From Agarophyton chilense (Eukaryota; Rhodophyta; Florideophyceae; Gracilariales; Gracilariaceae): DNA of 64,000 bases. This document shows, piece by piece, positions 53,948 through 64,000 of this stretch. Position 1 is the stretch's first letter, and the number at the start of each line of letters is the position of its first letter. The notes beneath the pieces were generated by a model. The model saw nothing but the letters and a program-made list of their open reading frames with translations. It did not search any database and had not been told where the DNA came from. The stretch covers positions 558,001 through 622,000 of the forward strand of contig JARGXX010000121.1 in NCBI GenBank assembly GCA_030374765.1, written 5' to 3'. The position numbers were made by a program, and so were the translations under genes.

Positions 53948-56008
53948 ATGTCGTCCAAAGACCGTCCGAGGACGCGGAATCAAACCGGTGCACCGGAATC
54001 CTCGCAACCATCCCGTATCCCGGTCCGTTCACGGTCTCATACCGGTAGATCGACTGTTGTGCCAGGTGGAAGGACCTCGAGACCTCCTGTCTCTGATTCG
54101 ACACCCCCAGCAAGTGGAGCAGGACCGGCGTCTGTCGCCGCCCAGATGCTCTCCCCTGCTGGGGACGTCACTCTCCATCCCAGCTTTGCAGCTGTGGAAG
54201 AGCAACTCCGCTCTATGCGGGAAGCTCAAGTCATCCTTGCAGAGGAGTTCGATTCCCTTCGCAAGAAGGTAAATGACACTGCTACGCAGGATTTTTCTGA
54301 GGACCTCCGTGTCCTCCGTGCGGATGTGGACTCGATTCTAGAGTCCCTTGGTGGACCCTCGGCCTAGTTCAAGGACGACGCGGACAAGTTCTCGCGCGTC
54401 CGAAGCCGTTTCGAGACGTTGGAACAAACCCTAATGTCGGGGGACGATCCGACCGAGTCGGTTGCAGTATCCCACAAGGAAAGTAAGGAAAAGAACCGCC
54501 AGGTTCGAAAGAAGCGAAGGAACACGGATACCGAACCGTCAGACTCCTCATCCTCGGAGTTCGACTCTTCCGATTCATCGGTTGAAGTAGCTCGCCGTGA
54601 GCGTTCCTCACGCTCTAAGCGGTCAACAGCCACCCATGGTGTGATCCGCGCCCGCACGAAAGGAAGGAAGCACACAGGTTTGAAGGAGCTGAAACCGACC
54701 AATCCGCTCTTTAAAAAGCTCTTATTATACCGGTACTACCGTTTGGAGGACTCCACTTTGGATCCTACACCCCGTGGTACGGGAAGAGTGAAGGACTGCA
54801 TTAAGCGAATGCAGCTCTCACTACGAAACCAGTTGTTTTCGGGAGAAGACCCAATATTGGTGTTGGATTTCTTGGCACGCTTTGTCGAGGAAGCTGACAT
54901 GCTTGGAATGATCGAGGGACAGGCCTACATTGCCTTACCGTACTTTTTATGTGGGCTTGCAGAAGACCAGTATCACTCTGTCATAGGTACATCACGCGCC
55001 TCCGAAGGAGGGGTCACATGCTGGCCTGAAGCAGTTCAGTATCTCCTGAGGTCGTATGCTACTAACTACGCCATTCAGCAGGCTATATGCGCCCTGAATG
55101 ACACTCGCCAACGGCCAGGCGAGTCGGAAACCGATTATTGGTCGCGCCTTAACAAGGCCTTCCACCGCTGTGGCAATGATCACCCCACTGAAGAGCGTTG
55201 TACCATTTTTTTCGATGCTTTGGACCCGGCGATCCAGACTCTTGTTGCTCGACGTCGAGAAGATAGACCTAAAGCCACGTATTTGGAAGTATTGCAGTTC
55301 GCTCGCGCCGAAGGTGAAGCCCTGCGCGCACGCACTCCTTGATCCAGGGTTAGGTCTGCAAAAGCGCTGATGCTACAACCGGGTACCCCGTCAGCTTCGA
55401 TGATCGACGAACAGGCCTCTCGAAAGGATTATGATAACGTGCAGCTAGCCCATAGCGACGTTATTTCCATCCCGACAACGGAGTTACCCTCAACCTTGGA
55501 CGAGTCACAATACGTGATTGAGGATGACGCGCTACTCTATGCAGATAATGGTCGCGTTCGTGCGCCACGCGTCCCACACGAGAGTGTTAATGTCCACTTT
55601 TCGCGTCCTGGTTGGATAGATACCCACCCCGCGGTGAAGTTCGCCGAGCCTCGCCCCCCAACACCGGCTTCTGGTCTGATTTGTGTTCTCTGCTACAAAC
55701 CAGGTCATAATTCTCCACAATGTGTGTTGTCTCTCCGAGAACGGGCACAAGTCGTAGTCAATTAAGAGGCCCTATCCCCGAAGGACAAAGCAGCTGTCCC
55801 GATTGCATCGTATATCCGTGCTCGAACGGATGTTCTGCGTCACGTGTCGCTTCCCCGAGCTCGGGTCGTACCTGCACTGGATTTCCGTGTCACCGACGTG
55901 GTCGGTCACCCCACCGCTTCTGCGGTACCTTCTGGACCTGATGCCCCGGCGTTGCCTGCTCAGCGTCCTGAGCAGCCGCCTCCGGCGCAGCAGGCCAAGA
56001 AAAACTAG
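53948..56008 (+). pseudogene. gag of element E
   Basis: It begins MSSKDRPRTRNQ. An N-terminal helical segment (LHPSFAAVEEQLRSMREAQ), a Ser/Asp-rich stretch, the capsid-like core (LKPTNPLFKKLLLYRYYRLED, FSGEDPILVLDFLARF, LLRSYATNYAIQQAI, KAFHRCGND) and a knuckle (CVLCYKPGHNSPQC) follow in the family order. It carries about three breaks. Confidence 0.85.
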
Positions 56009-56040
56009 ATGTGGGAGTCTCCTTTCAAGGAGGGGCACCC
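55996..56040 (+). promoter_or_regulatory. Candidate -1 frameshift site at the gag-pol junction of E
   Basis: AAG AAA AAC TAG in the gag frame gives G-AAA-AAC before the stop. Pol (VGVSFQGG) is in the -1 frame. CTCCT-TTCA-AGGAG can pair as a hairpin, with base changes relative to D that keep the pairing. Confidence 0.7.
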
Positions 56041-59000
56041 TCAGAGTCGAGGTCGACGGCGCCCGAGGAGTTCAAGCCTCGCTCCCCGGTCAAAATCCTT
56101 TCAAGGAAAGAGGCCGTCAATGACGTGAACTCGGAACACTTTTTTGTTCGGCGTCGTCCGTGGAAACGTGTTTCCCATAACCGGTTCCCGGATAGAGTTC
56201 TGGTGATGGCCAAAACAAATTACAAGGTCTATGCTGACCTTGGCCTTTCACCCCAGTTTATTGTGCGACACCTTACCGTCTTAGACACCGGTGCCGGTCC
56301 GACCTTTGTCGCGGAGGAAGTGTTACCGCCTGCTTTGCAGTCTAGGATCCGCCGCGACCACGTCCCGGAGGTCGCTGACGTGAACAACAAATCGTTGGAT
56401 ACGGTGGGGTTCATATAATTGATAGTCCGCGTTGGCACTCGCGTGGTGAAACTCGACTTCGTCGTATGTCGGAAACTAGCCGCCCCAGTCATCTATGGTT
56501 GCGACTTTTGCGACTGCTTCGTCGAAGCGATCTTCCCCCGCCAACGGCGTGTCGAGATGGAGGATGGATCGTTCACTCCGATCGTTCGTCGTCCGCTTAA
56601 GCGTACCACGAAGAACCATGTCCTGCTACCGGCAGCACAGGAACCTGGACCGGATAACCGTGAATCTAATGATCTCCTGGTCGCAGCGTCGTTGTGCGTC
56701 CCGCCTGAGTCCCAAATGATGGTGAAAGTAACCTCCCGTCAACCCTGACTCCGGGTCTTTCAACCATTGCCGTCATTGTATGACAGGCACAGCCTCGCAA
56801 TTGCGAATGGAATCGTCCATGTGGAGCCAGACCAACCGTTTCACGTGCTGATCGCCAATCTAGGGACTGTACCCCAGTATCTGGTGAAGAACGAAGTGAT
56901 AGGGTCCGTCATGCCGCACCCCATCGCTATGGTGCCGACAAAGCTGACCGCAGCTGACGTTCTCGGACTCGTTCACTCTAAGGAGGGGGACAGCCCGGAA
57001 CCCGTTTCATCGCCGGTACCCGGGGTTCAACCTGTAACATCAGGGACGCAGCCCGTTTCAACGAGTGGTGACCGCCCCTATCCAGTCCAAGAGCTCGAGG
57101 ACCTGGATCTCAGCCACGTCCCGGAGTTATACCGCCATCGATTGCGAGAACTTTTAAGGGACCTCACCACTATGTGGGACGGCTCCCTTGGTGAGATTGC
57201 CACTACGGAACACCGGATTGATTTGCTACCGGACACTCGACCCATCTCTCAGCACCCATACCGTGCCGGACCCGCCGCACGCGCGGAACAACAGGCACAA
57301 GTGGATAAAATGCTTCGAGCAGGAGTCATTGAACCGACTTAGTCGCCGTGGGCTTTTCCAGTAGTACTGGCTCCAAAGCATGATGGTTCCTGGAGGTTTT
57401 GGGTCGACTACCGTCGGTTAAATGCCGTCACCGTCAAGGACGTGTATCCATTTCCAAGAATGGACGAGTACATTGACTCGCTGGGCACCGCCACCGTCTT
57501 TACAACCCTAGACGCGAATTGGGGATACTGGAAAGTTCCGGTAAGGAAGCAAGACCAGGATAAAACCGCTTTCGCGTGTCACTCCGGTCTCTACCGTTTC
57601 AAACGGATGTCTTTTGGTCTAACCAACGCCCCCGCTACTTTCCAGCGAACCATCGACATTCTTTTGGCCCGCTTCAAATGGCGTACCTGCCTGGTCTACC
57701 TGGATGACATAATCGTCTTCTCAGATAATCTGGACAAACATCTCACTCATGTGAGGGATATCATGACCACGCTTCAAGATGCGGGTGTCACTCTTAAGTT
57801 GAATAAATGTGACTTCTTCACGAACACCGTGAAGTATCTCGGCCATTTTATCTGTCCAGGACGTGTTACAATCGAGGAGACTCGTGTTAAGTCACTCAAA
57901 GAGGCTAAAGAACCGCGAACACAAACAGAGCTTCGTTCCTTTCCGGGACTCGCGAATGTCTACCCACGATTCATCCCGCACTTTTCGGACAAGGCTGCAC
58001 CGTAAAAGCGCTTTCGCGGAAAGGCCAACCACCAAAACTGGACCCCTTCACCCCCGTTCAATCGGAATCTTTCAACTCTCTTAAGGATTCTGTCGTCTCC
58101 GCCCCGATCCTCTCGTTACCCAAGCCTGGAAAGCCCTTCACCGTAGCTACGGACGCCAGCGACTACCAAGTAGGTAGTGCCCTGTTTCAAACTGCACCCA
58201 ACGGGGAAAGACGCCCCGTAGGGTACTGGTCCCGATCGCTAAATGTCCACGAGAAGAATTACTCCGTCTCGGAGAAGGAATACCTTGCCGTAGTGTGGGC
58301 ATTACAAACGTTGCGCTCCTATCTCATGGATAATCATTTCACCGTTTTTACGGACCACGCATCACTTCGATGGCTACTATCCATCTCGGAGCCTTCAGGC
58401 CGCTTGATGAGTTGGCGTCTCCGTCTAGCAAAATTTGACTTTGACGTGCAGTACCGGAAAGGATCGTGCAACACCCAAGGCGATGCTCTCTCCCGCCTGG
58501 TCACTACTGGCGAAGCACTACCCGTCAAAGACGATGAAATGCCTTGCTTTGCAGTGAATGGCGACGACGCTACCATCGAGGACGAGGAACGAGACTCTGA
58601 GTCTTCAGATTCCGGTTCGGAATTGGACGTCTTTCTTCTCTGGGCAGATTCCGAGAAACCCTTAAAAGGGAACTTCGTGGCTATTACTCCAGAGGAGATG
58701 AAACGGGAGCAATTCGCTGACCCGTTCTGCGCGAAAGTCCGCGCTTAACTCAATGGAGGAGGTACTCTTCCCTTTCAGGTGAATGACGCCGGATACCTTG
58801 TACGGACCGTCGGATCGCACCTGTAGTATTCTACTCTGTCGGGGAATCCGATATGTTGGTTTTTCGCGAAGTCGCGGTTGGAACTCATAAGTGAGTGATG
58901 TCATCAAACTTGTGATATGAAAGGGCACACCGCTTAGGATGCCAGGAGGCAGGGTATATTGTTGGAACACGTGGTATCACGAGTGGAGTGGCTTGCAACG

Positions 59001-61557
59001 GCGCATGTAGTGGCGATCCACGTGGCTGGTTTTACTACCCTTTGTAGGTAGACGTCCATTAGGGACTGTACCCATACTTGGCTAAGTGGCTGACCACTGG
59101 GTATTATTTACGTACTATTTGGGCACTCACCCTGGCACACAGTATATAATGTACCAGAGGTGAGTGCCGACTCCAAGTAAAGGCGACAACATGGGCATCA
59201 TGACTATTCTGTTCCTCGCTTAGGATTCCTTAACCGGAGATCCAGGCGAGCTATAATAGATAGTCAGCCCCCAACCACTTCACGAGCCGTCTCGTACCTA
59301 CGTTCCATCAACGTTTTACAGTTGCACTATTCACCCTCGCTGGCGAGTAGTGGCCTTACACCCCACTTCCAGCTCGCTGGTGTTGTAGCTCTACCACCCC
59401 TTTTCCTTCGCCGCAAGCGACTCATCGGCAGTCCGAACGCTGTCGCAGGTGTCTCCTCTCTCCGTTAGAGCGGATACTACAGCACCCACAAATCGTGGAA
59501 CCACATAACCTCCAGTCGAGAGTCTTGCGGCTGTCGCACTACTCCAAACTCAGTGGCCACGTTGGGGGACGGAAACTTTACCTCACCCTACCCCGTAAGT
59601 TCTACTTGCCTGCCATAGCAGTGGACTGTTACACAACGGTGCGGTTTTGTACCGATTGCGCTCGGAACCGTGTCAAACTCCGCCTTCATGCGACGAAGTT
59701 GAAGCTGTTTCCAGCTCGCGCTCCATTGGAGTTTGTGGCCATCGATATACTCAGTCCCTTCCTCACCACTAAGCGGAATTACAAGTTCTTACTCGTAATT
59801 ACGGATCGCTTCTCCAAGCTGGTCCGGACCGTATCGTTACTGAAGATCTCTGCTATGAGCGTGGCTCAAGCCTTCGTCCTACACTGGGTCTTCGTCTACG
59901 GTCCACCGGTCAACCTCCTCTCCGATAACGGGAGACAGTTCGCCTCTCGTTTCTTCGAGGATGTGTGTGGCATCTTGGACATTAAGAACCTGTTCACGAC
60001 CACTTACCACCCCCAAACTAATGGGCAGGCTCAACGGTTCAACCGGACATTACTTGCGACGCTCCGTTCATACGTTGCAGACCACCCTAAAGATTGGTAC
60101 TTGTTCACTGATGCGCTCACCTTTGCGTACAATACGCAGGTGTACAGGACAACTGGATTAACGCCCTTCCAGCTGGAACTCTCCCGTACCCCACCGCCGG
60201 CGGCTCTGGAACCACAGCCCACGTTGGATACCTTTCCGTCACCGACTTCTTACCGCAAAGCGTGGAAAACTTGGCTCACGAAGCTCGTTCCCGCCGCACG
60301 GCGTTCCATGGGCCGAGCCCAGGCCGCTTACAATCGTGATCTTGATACAAAAGACCCTCGCTCGCCGCCATGTCTCGCCCCCGATGGTTATGTATTCATC
60401 CGCCAAGAGTATTGGAACCCAGAGAAGGAGAAACGCCACAAGCTGTCACCCGTCGCCGACGGCCCCTTTCGGGCTATTTCGGTGGCTCCCGACACTGTCG
60501 TTGTTGATCTCGCTGTTAATCACGAACGCATCTCCCGCGATCGCGTGGTATCGGCTCATCCGCCGTTAACATCCCAACCTACTGGTGTGACTGCTCCCGT
60601 TGAAACGGATTCATCGACCCCGTTACCCCAGGTCCACCCGCGTCTCAACGCGTTACCCCACCCATCTCGGGGTTTGTCTGACTTTCCGCTACCCGCGGCG
60701 CCCAACCCGCAAGGAATCGTGTCGCGCATTCGTCACACCTCCCCAGTCGACCCGACGGACACCGACTCCAGTGCATCGTCTAAGGAGGGGGAGGCGCCCG
60801 ACAGCCGTCGTAATGCGGTCGATACCATCGCTGGAAACGCCGCACCGTCGCGTGTCATTCTTCCCCCATCAGGGGTGCCTGATGCTGACGTCCTGCACGA
60901 CTCGACGCAGTCGATATCCAAGCCTCAGAACGCAGCTGCGGATAACGCCACCAACACTCGCCGAGGTGTCACCACACGTGCAATACGCAATGCAAATGCG
61001 CTCGACGCACTGCAGCCTGATACAGTACGAGTGGACGACGCACCTTCAAGTACCCCGCACAGGGAGGCGGATACATCCACGGCGCTGACGCCGGACAGCC
61101 AGCCATTGAAACCCTCACGTGACTACACAGAACCTCGCCGTGGGACAGAGAGGTGCGACAATACGCCACCGCCCCAGCGAATCTCACCGCCAAAGCGAGC
61201 TTCACCACGCCGATTAGCGGAACGACCACCTGTGTTACCCGCCGGTGTGGGCCCTCCAACCCAAGTGGAAAACGCTGAAGCAAACCAGGCACTTGCTGAA
61301 GATGAAAAGCCGAAGTCGGCTCGACATTTCACTCAGCCGAGGACTGCCTTGCGCGCTACACGGTCCAACTGGAACGAAGCCGCCCAACACTTGATCACTT
61401 CGGTACGCCCCTCGCTCAGGACGGGTACCACCCGTAAATAGCGACACCGCCATGCGGGATGGCCGGGAAGTGTACCGACAAGATTTCGTGGTCGGACGCA
61501 TTTTGGAGCACTCCTACACCCCAAAGGGTTGTATCCAATTCTTGGTCCTTTGGTACG
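56011..61557 (+). pseudogene. pol of element E, split by a solo LTR and cut off by F
   Basis: Domains in order are: protease (TVLDTGAGPTFV); RT (VFTTLDANWGYWKVPV, then VYLDDIIVFS); RNase H (VATDASDYQVGSALF); integrase finger (LSHYSKLSGHVGG, CTDCARN) and DDE core (FVAIDILSPF, LSDNGRQF, NGQAQRFN); the HKLSPVADGPFRAI linker; a long Pro/Thr-rich tail; and the first half of a chromodomain (FVVGRILEHSYTPKG). The solo LTR sits between RNase H and the integrase finger. It has about four breaks besides the insertions. Confidence 0.87.
58822..59481 (+). mobile_element. Solo LTR of the F family inserted in pol of E
   Basis: This 660-bp segment runs from TGTAGTATTCTAC to GCGGATACTACA, flanked by GCACC at 58817-58821 and 59482-59486. 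It carries a TATATAA box in AGTATATAATGTACC (near 59141) and CACGTG at 58968-58973 and 59019-59024. It differs from the LTR of F at about 25 of 660 positions by eye, so the two insertions are of broadly similar age. Confidence 0.9.
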
Positions 61558-62217
61558 TGTAGTATCCGCTCTAACGGAGAGAGTAGACACCTGCGAAAGC
61601 GTTTGGACTGCCGATGGGTCGCTTGCAGCGAAGGAAAAGGGGTGGTAGAGCTACAACACCAGCGAGCTGGAAGTGGGGTGTAAGGCCACTACTCGCCAGT
61701 GAGGGTGAACAGTGCAACTGTAAAACGTTGATGGGACGTAGATACGAGACGGCTCGTGAAGTTGTTGGGGGCTGACTATCTACTATAGCTCGTCCGGATC
61801 TCCTGCTAAGGAATCCTAAGCGAGGAACAGAATAGTCATGATGCCCATATTGTCTCCTTTACTTGGAGTCGGCGCTCACCTCTGGTACATTATATACTGT
61901 GTGCCAGGGTGAGTGCCCAAATAATACGTAAATAATACCCAGTGGTCAGCCACTTAGCCAAGTATGGGTACAGTCCCTAATGGACGTCTAGCTACAAAGG
62001 GTAGTAAAACCAGCCACGTGGATTGCCACTACATGCGCCGTTGCAAGCCACTCCACTCGTGATACCACGTGTTCCAACAATGTACCCTGCCTCCTGGCAT
62101 CCTAAGCGGTGTGCCGTTTCATATCACAAGTTTGATGACATCACTCACTTATGAGTTCCAACCGCGACTTCGCGAAAAACCAACATATCGGATTCCCCGA
62201 CATAGTAGAATACTACA
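61558..62217 (-). repeat. 3' LTR of element F
   Basis: This is a 660-bp LTR, an inverted copy of the solo LTR at 58822-59481, with TGTAGTAT...ATACTACA ends. Flanks GTACG and TAATC differ, as expected if this is one end of a longer element. Confidence 0.88.
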
Positions 62218-62236
62218 TAATCCCCTCGTTAAGTGC
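62218..62236 (-). promoter_or_regulatory. Polypurine tract of element F
   Basis: The minus strand reads CTTAACGAGGGGATTA directly before the LTR, similar to CTTAAGGGGGGGATA in B. It is shorter and interrupted by one pyrimidine. Confidence 0.6.
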
Positions 62237-62385
62237 GAACCATAGGGGACGCAGGAAGCGTTTATACGCAGTCGGACCGGTGTTCCGGGTACTCATCGCC
62301 ATCATGAAATCCTCGCCGCCCGACCAACTCTTACAGTTCTCAACAGCATTCTGTTTCTCACCGCTCTTCAGCTCGATCTCTCGCG

Positions 62386-64000
62386 ATGGATCCGAACGCC
62401 GGGTCCAACCCGTTTCAGCCCTCCTCTGAGGATGTGCCTTCTGGGGCTCCGTCCAACACTGCTGGTTATGCGTCGCAGCCTAATGCTCAACTCGGTCCAT
62501 ACCGTTCGTTCCCCACACCATACACCGGATTCCGGTCGGTACCGTTACCTCAGCCAACCGTGGCTCCGATGCTGAACGCGGCTTACGTCGCCTCTGGGGG
62601 TGTGATTTGAGGTCTTTCTCGTCGTGTTCAGCGGAGCTACCCGCACCCTGCGGAATTATATGGACGAGATCCTCTCGACAACGTTGAACTTTTCGCGCAA
62701 GCGCCCTGGTTTGATCCAGTTGCAATCCGCGATGACGCGTTGATACAACGGTATGTACACGGTGGGTACTTCCCCGACGGTATTACGGAACCCGCGATTT
62801 ATAGCGACGACTGGGCGAGCCATATTGCTTTGCCAGACAACGCGATTGCGTGATATTCAACGGAAACCTTGTCCGAAGCCCGTACGCGCTTCACCAAGCT
62901 GATTTACCAGCGTCTTCACCGATTCATCAGTACGGTTCTCCTCTTGCAGGACTGGGAACTAGATACCTGGAAAGCCCGTACCGATGGTGAAGGTTACTCG
63001 TATATCGAGATACTCTTTAAAGTCGATGTTAGCGGTTGGCGCGGTGTGCGCGGTGTGGGTGATGCAGCTCTCTGCTTTCAGCAACCTCTTCTCCGTGCGG
63101 AGTTTCGCTTCCTTCGAAAGCATGACATTCCCTATTGGGATTATCCCCGTTGGGAACGTCGTACTCGATCATGTTTGGGCTATTTGGTGCCGTATCAAAT
63201 GATAGAGATTGACCGCATCCGGCGGAACGCGCGCTTCGGGCGCTACATCGGTATTCCGGAGCATTGGGCGGAGATTGAGAGTCCTCGTGGTTTCCCTGTG
63301 GAGCTCCCACCGGCGATCTCCTACATCGGGTCCGCGTTGGTTAACGACCCGTTCTCGGGATATTGGGCGGTGGTTTATACCGATTTTATCGCCAAGATGG
63401 CCGTCTTTATCCTATGGGATGCTTATTATACCTTCAGAGTGTGGTACATGTCGCCCACAGCGCGAAAGTATGCGAGAGACCTCAATCTTTCCCTTGTCCT
63501 GGGATGCCGTGCGAACCATGCCGACTTCATCCATCTTGTGGATTTGATCGACAGTGTCGATTGGTCTGGAGTGCCAGCTGATCAATCCGCTCGCGGAATC
63601 CGTGCAAGACACTACGGCCATTCTCCTGAATGAACAGCAACTGCGGGAGATTTCGTTTGGTACGACCCAGGGACGCGCCAGTTCATCACCTCCGAGCAGG
63701 CTCGCTTTATTCGGGAGAACCCGCGTGACATGCCACCGAACCAGCTTACTGGATACGTGTACGATGCTACTCCATTCGAGAACGGAGAGGAACCGTAGAA
63801 GGAACCGCCGGGAGCTGAGGCTGAACTCGGTTACGAGGACGAGCCAGAGCTGGCAGGCATAGCGACTTCCGTCGATCAATCCACAGCGACGGGAGTTGCT
63901 CAAGAGAACGTTCATGGGTTTACCAAACAACCGAGTGCAGTGCCGGTCGAAGATCCAGGCTTGGATTTGCTGAGGCAGTTCCTCTTAGATGTGGGCTTTC
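62386..64000 (+). pseudogene. Antisense gene of element F (runs off the window)
   Basis: It begins MDPNAGSNPFQPSSEDVPSG and shares the family blocks: QAPWFDPVAIRDDALIQRY, AEFRFLRKHD, GYLVPYQMIEIDRIR, GRYIGIPEHWAEIE, VELPPAISYIGS, SGYWAVVYTD, AFILWDAYYTFRVWYMSP. The tail follows with GDFVWYDPGTRQFITSEQA and NQLTGYVYDATPFE. It continues past the right edge. It has about three breaks. It is about as distant from B as D is, so three separate families keep this gene. Confidence 0.72.

Larger units (their letters stand above)
53006..61557 (+). mobile_element. Element E: chromodomain Ty3 retrotransposon, cut by element F
   Basis: This plus-strand element has its 5' LTR at 53006-53782, then primer site, gag, pol and the start of a chromodomain. 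It is split by a solo LTR (58822-59481) and cut off within the chromodomain by the LTR of F. The rest, including its 3' LTR, must lie beyond the window if it survives. It is related to A/B and D at the level of protein domains but is a separate family. It is the most decayed of the set, with about seven breaks besides the two insertions. Confidence 0.88.
61558..64000 (-). mobile_element. Element F, 3' part only (runs off the window)
   Basis: Reading minus, the element ends here with its 3' LTR. Inside the LTR lie a polypurine tract and then an antisense gene on the plus strand, the same arrangement as at the left ends of A and B. Its gag-pol should lie to the right of the window. It is inserted in the chromodomain of E. 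The partner target duplication cannot be checked. Confidence 0.8.

Noticed and set aside
61558-62217. 3' LTR of element E
   Set aside because: It does not match the 5' LTR of E, is in the opposite orientation, and cuts the chromodomain of E. It belongs to F.
1-64000. CRISPR arrays, bacterial operons, ribosome-binding sites or rRNA/tRNA genes
   Set aside because: None was found. The gene content is eukaryotic mobile DNA, and the single tRNA-like stretch does not fold as a tRNA.

Overview
This window is a eukaryotic, transposon-saturated stretch. No RNA gene and no confident cellular host gene is visible. Six LTR elements or parts of them fill about four fifths of it, with older DNA transposons and a LINE scrap between. 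Long intron-free reading frames, GC-rich retroelements set in AT-rich spacer, and chromodomain Ty3 elements beside Tc1/mariner, hAT and PIF/Harbinger relics fit a TE-rich protist, algal or fungus-like genome. The species cannot be fixed from the sequence.

Layout. Positions 1-506 hold the C-terminal end of a Tc1/mariner DD34E transposase. Positions 956-1237 (-) are a LINE endonuclease scrap. Positions 1469-4165 (-) are one long open BED-finger/hAT-derived gene. A repeat of about 250 bp at 4396-4645 has an inverted partner at 38705-38955. Positions 5340-5905 are a GC-rich, LTR-like block. Positions 6471-28372 are two chromodomain Ty3 elements (A on the left, B on the right; both minus strand) joined head to tail and sharing their middle LTR. 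Positions 28427-35634 are element C, a different Ty3-type element (minus strand) with 150-bp LTRs and a clean target duplication (ATTAC). Positions 35640-38704 are low-coding spacer. Positions 39833-52381 are element D (plus strand; duplication ATGTA), which landed in a PIF/Harbinger transposase relic and carries a solo LTR inside its own left LTR. Positions 53006-61557 are element E (plus strand), cut by a solo LTR at 58822-59481 and then by element F (minus strand), whose 3' LTR and antisense gene run off the right edge.

How the parts work together. A, B, D and E share one plan: LTR, a primer site that fits tRNA-Tyr, gag, a -1 slippery heptamer with a small hairpin at the gag stop, pol (protease, RT, RNase H, integrase), chromodomain, polypurine tract, LTR. 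A, B, D and F also carry, between the chromodomain position and the 3' LTR, a long gene on the opposite strand. Its protein is conserved between diverged families but matches nothing I recognise. Element C has, at the same place and also antisense, an unrelated gene with a papain/OTU-like Cys...His...Asp pattern. These two antisense gene families are the most interesting content. All LTR elements here are treated as fossils: most carry several breaks.
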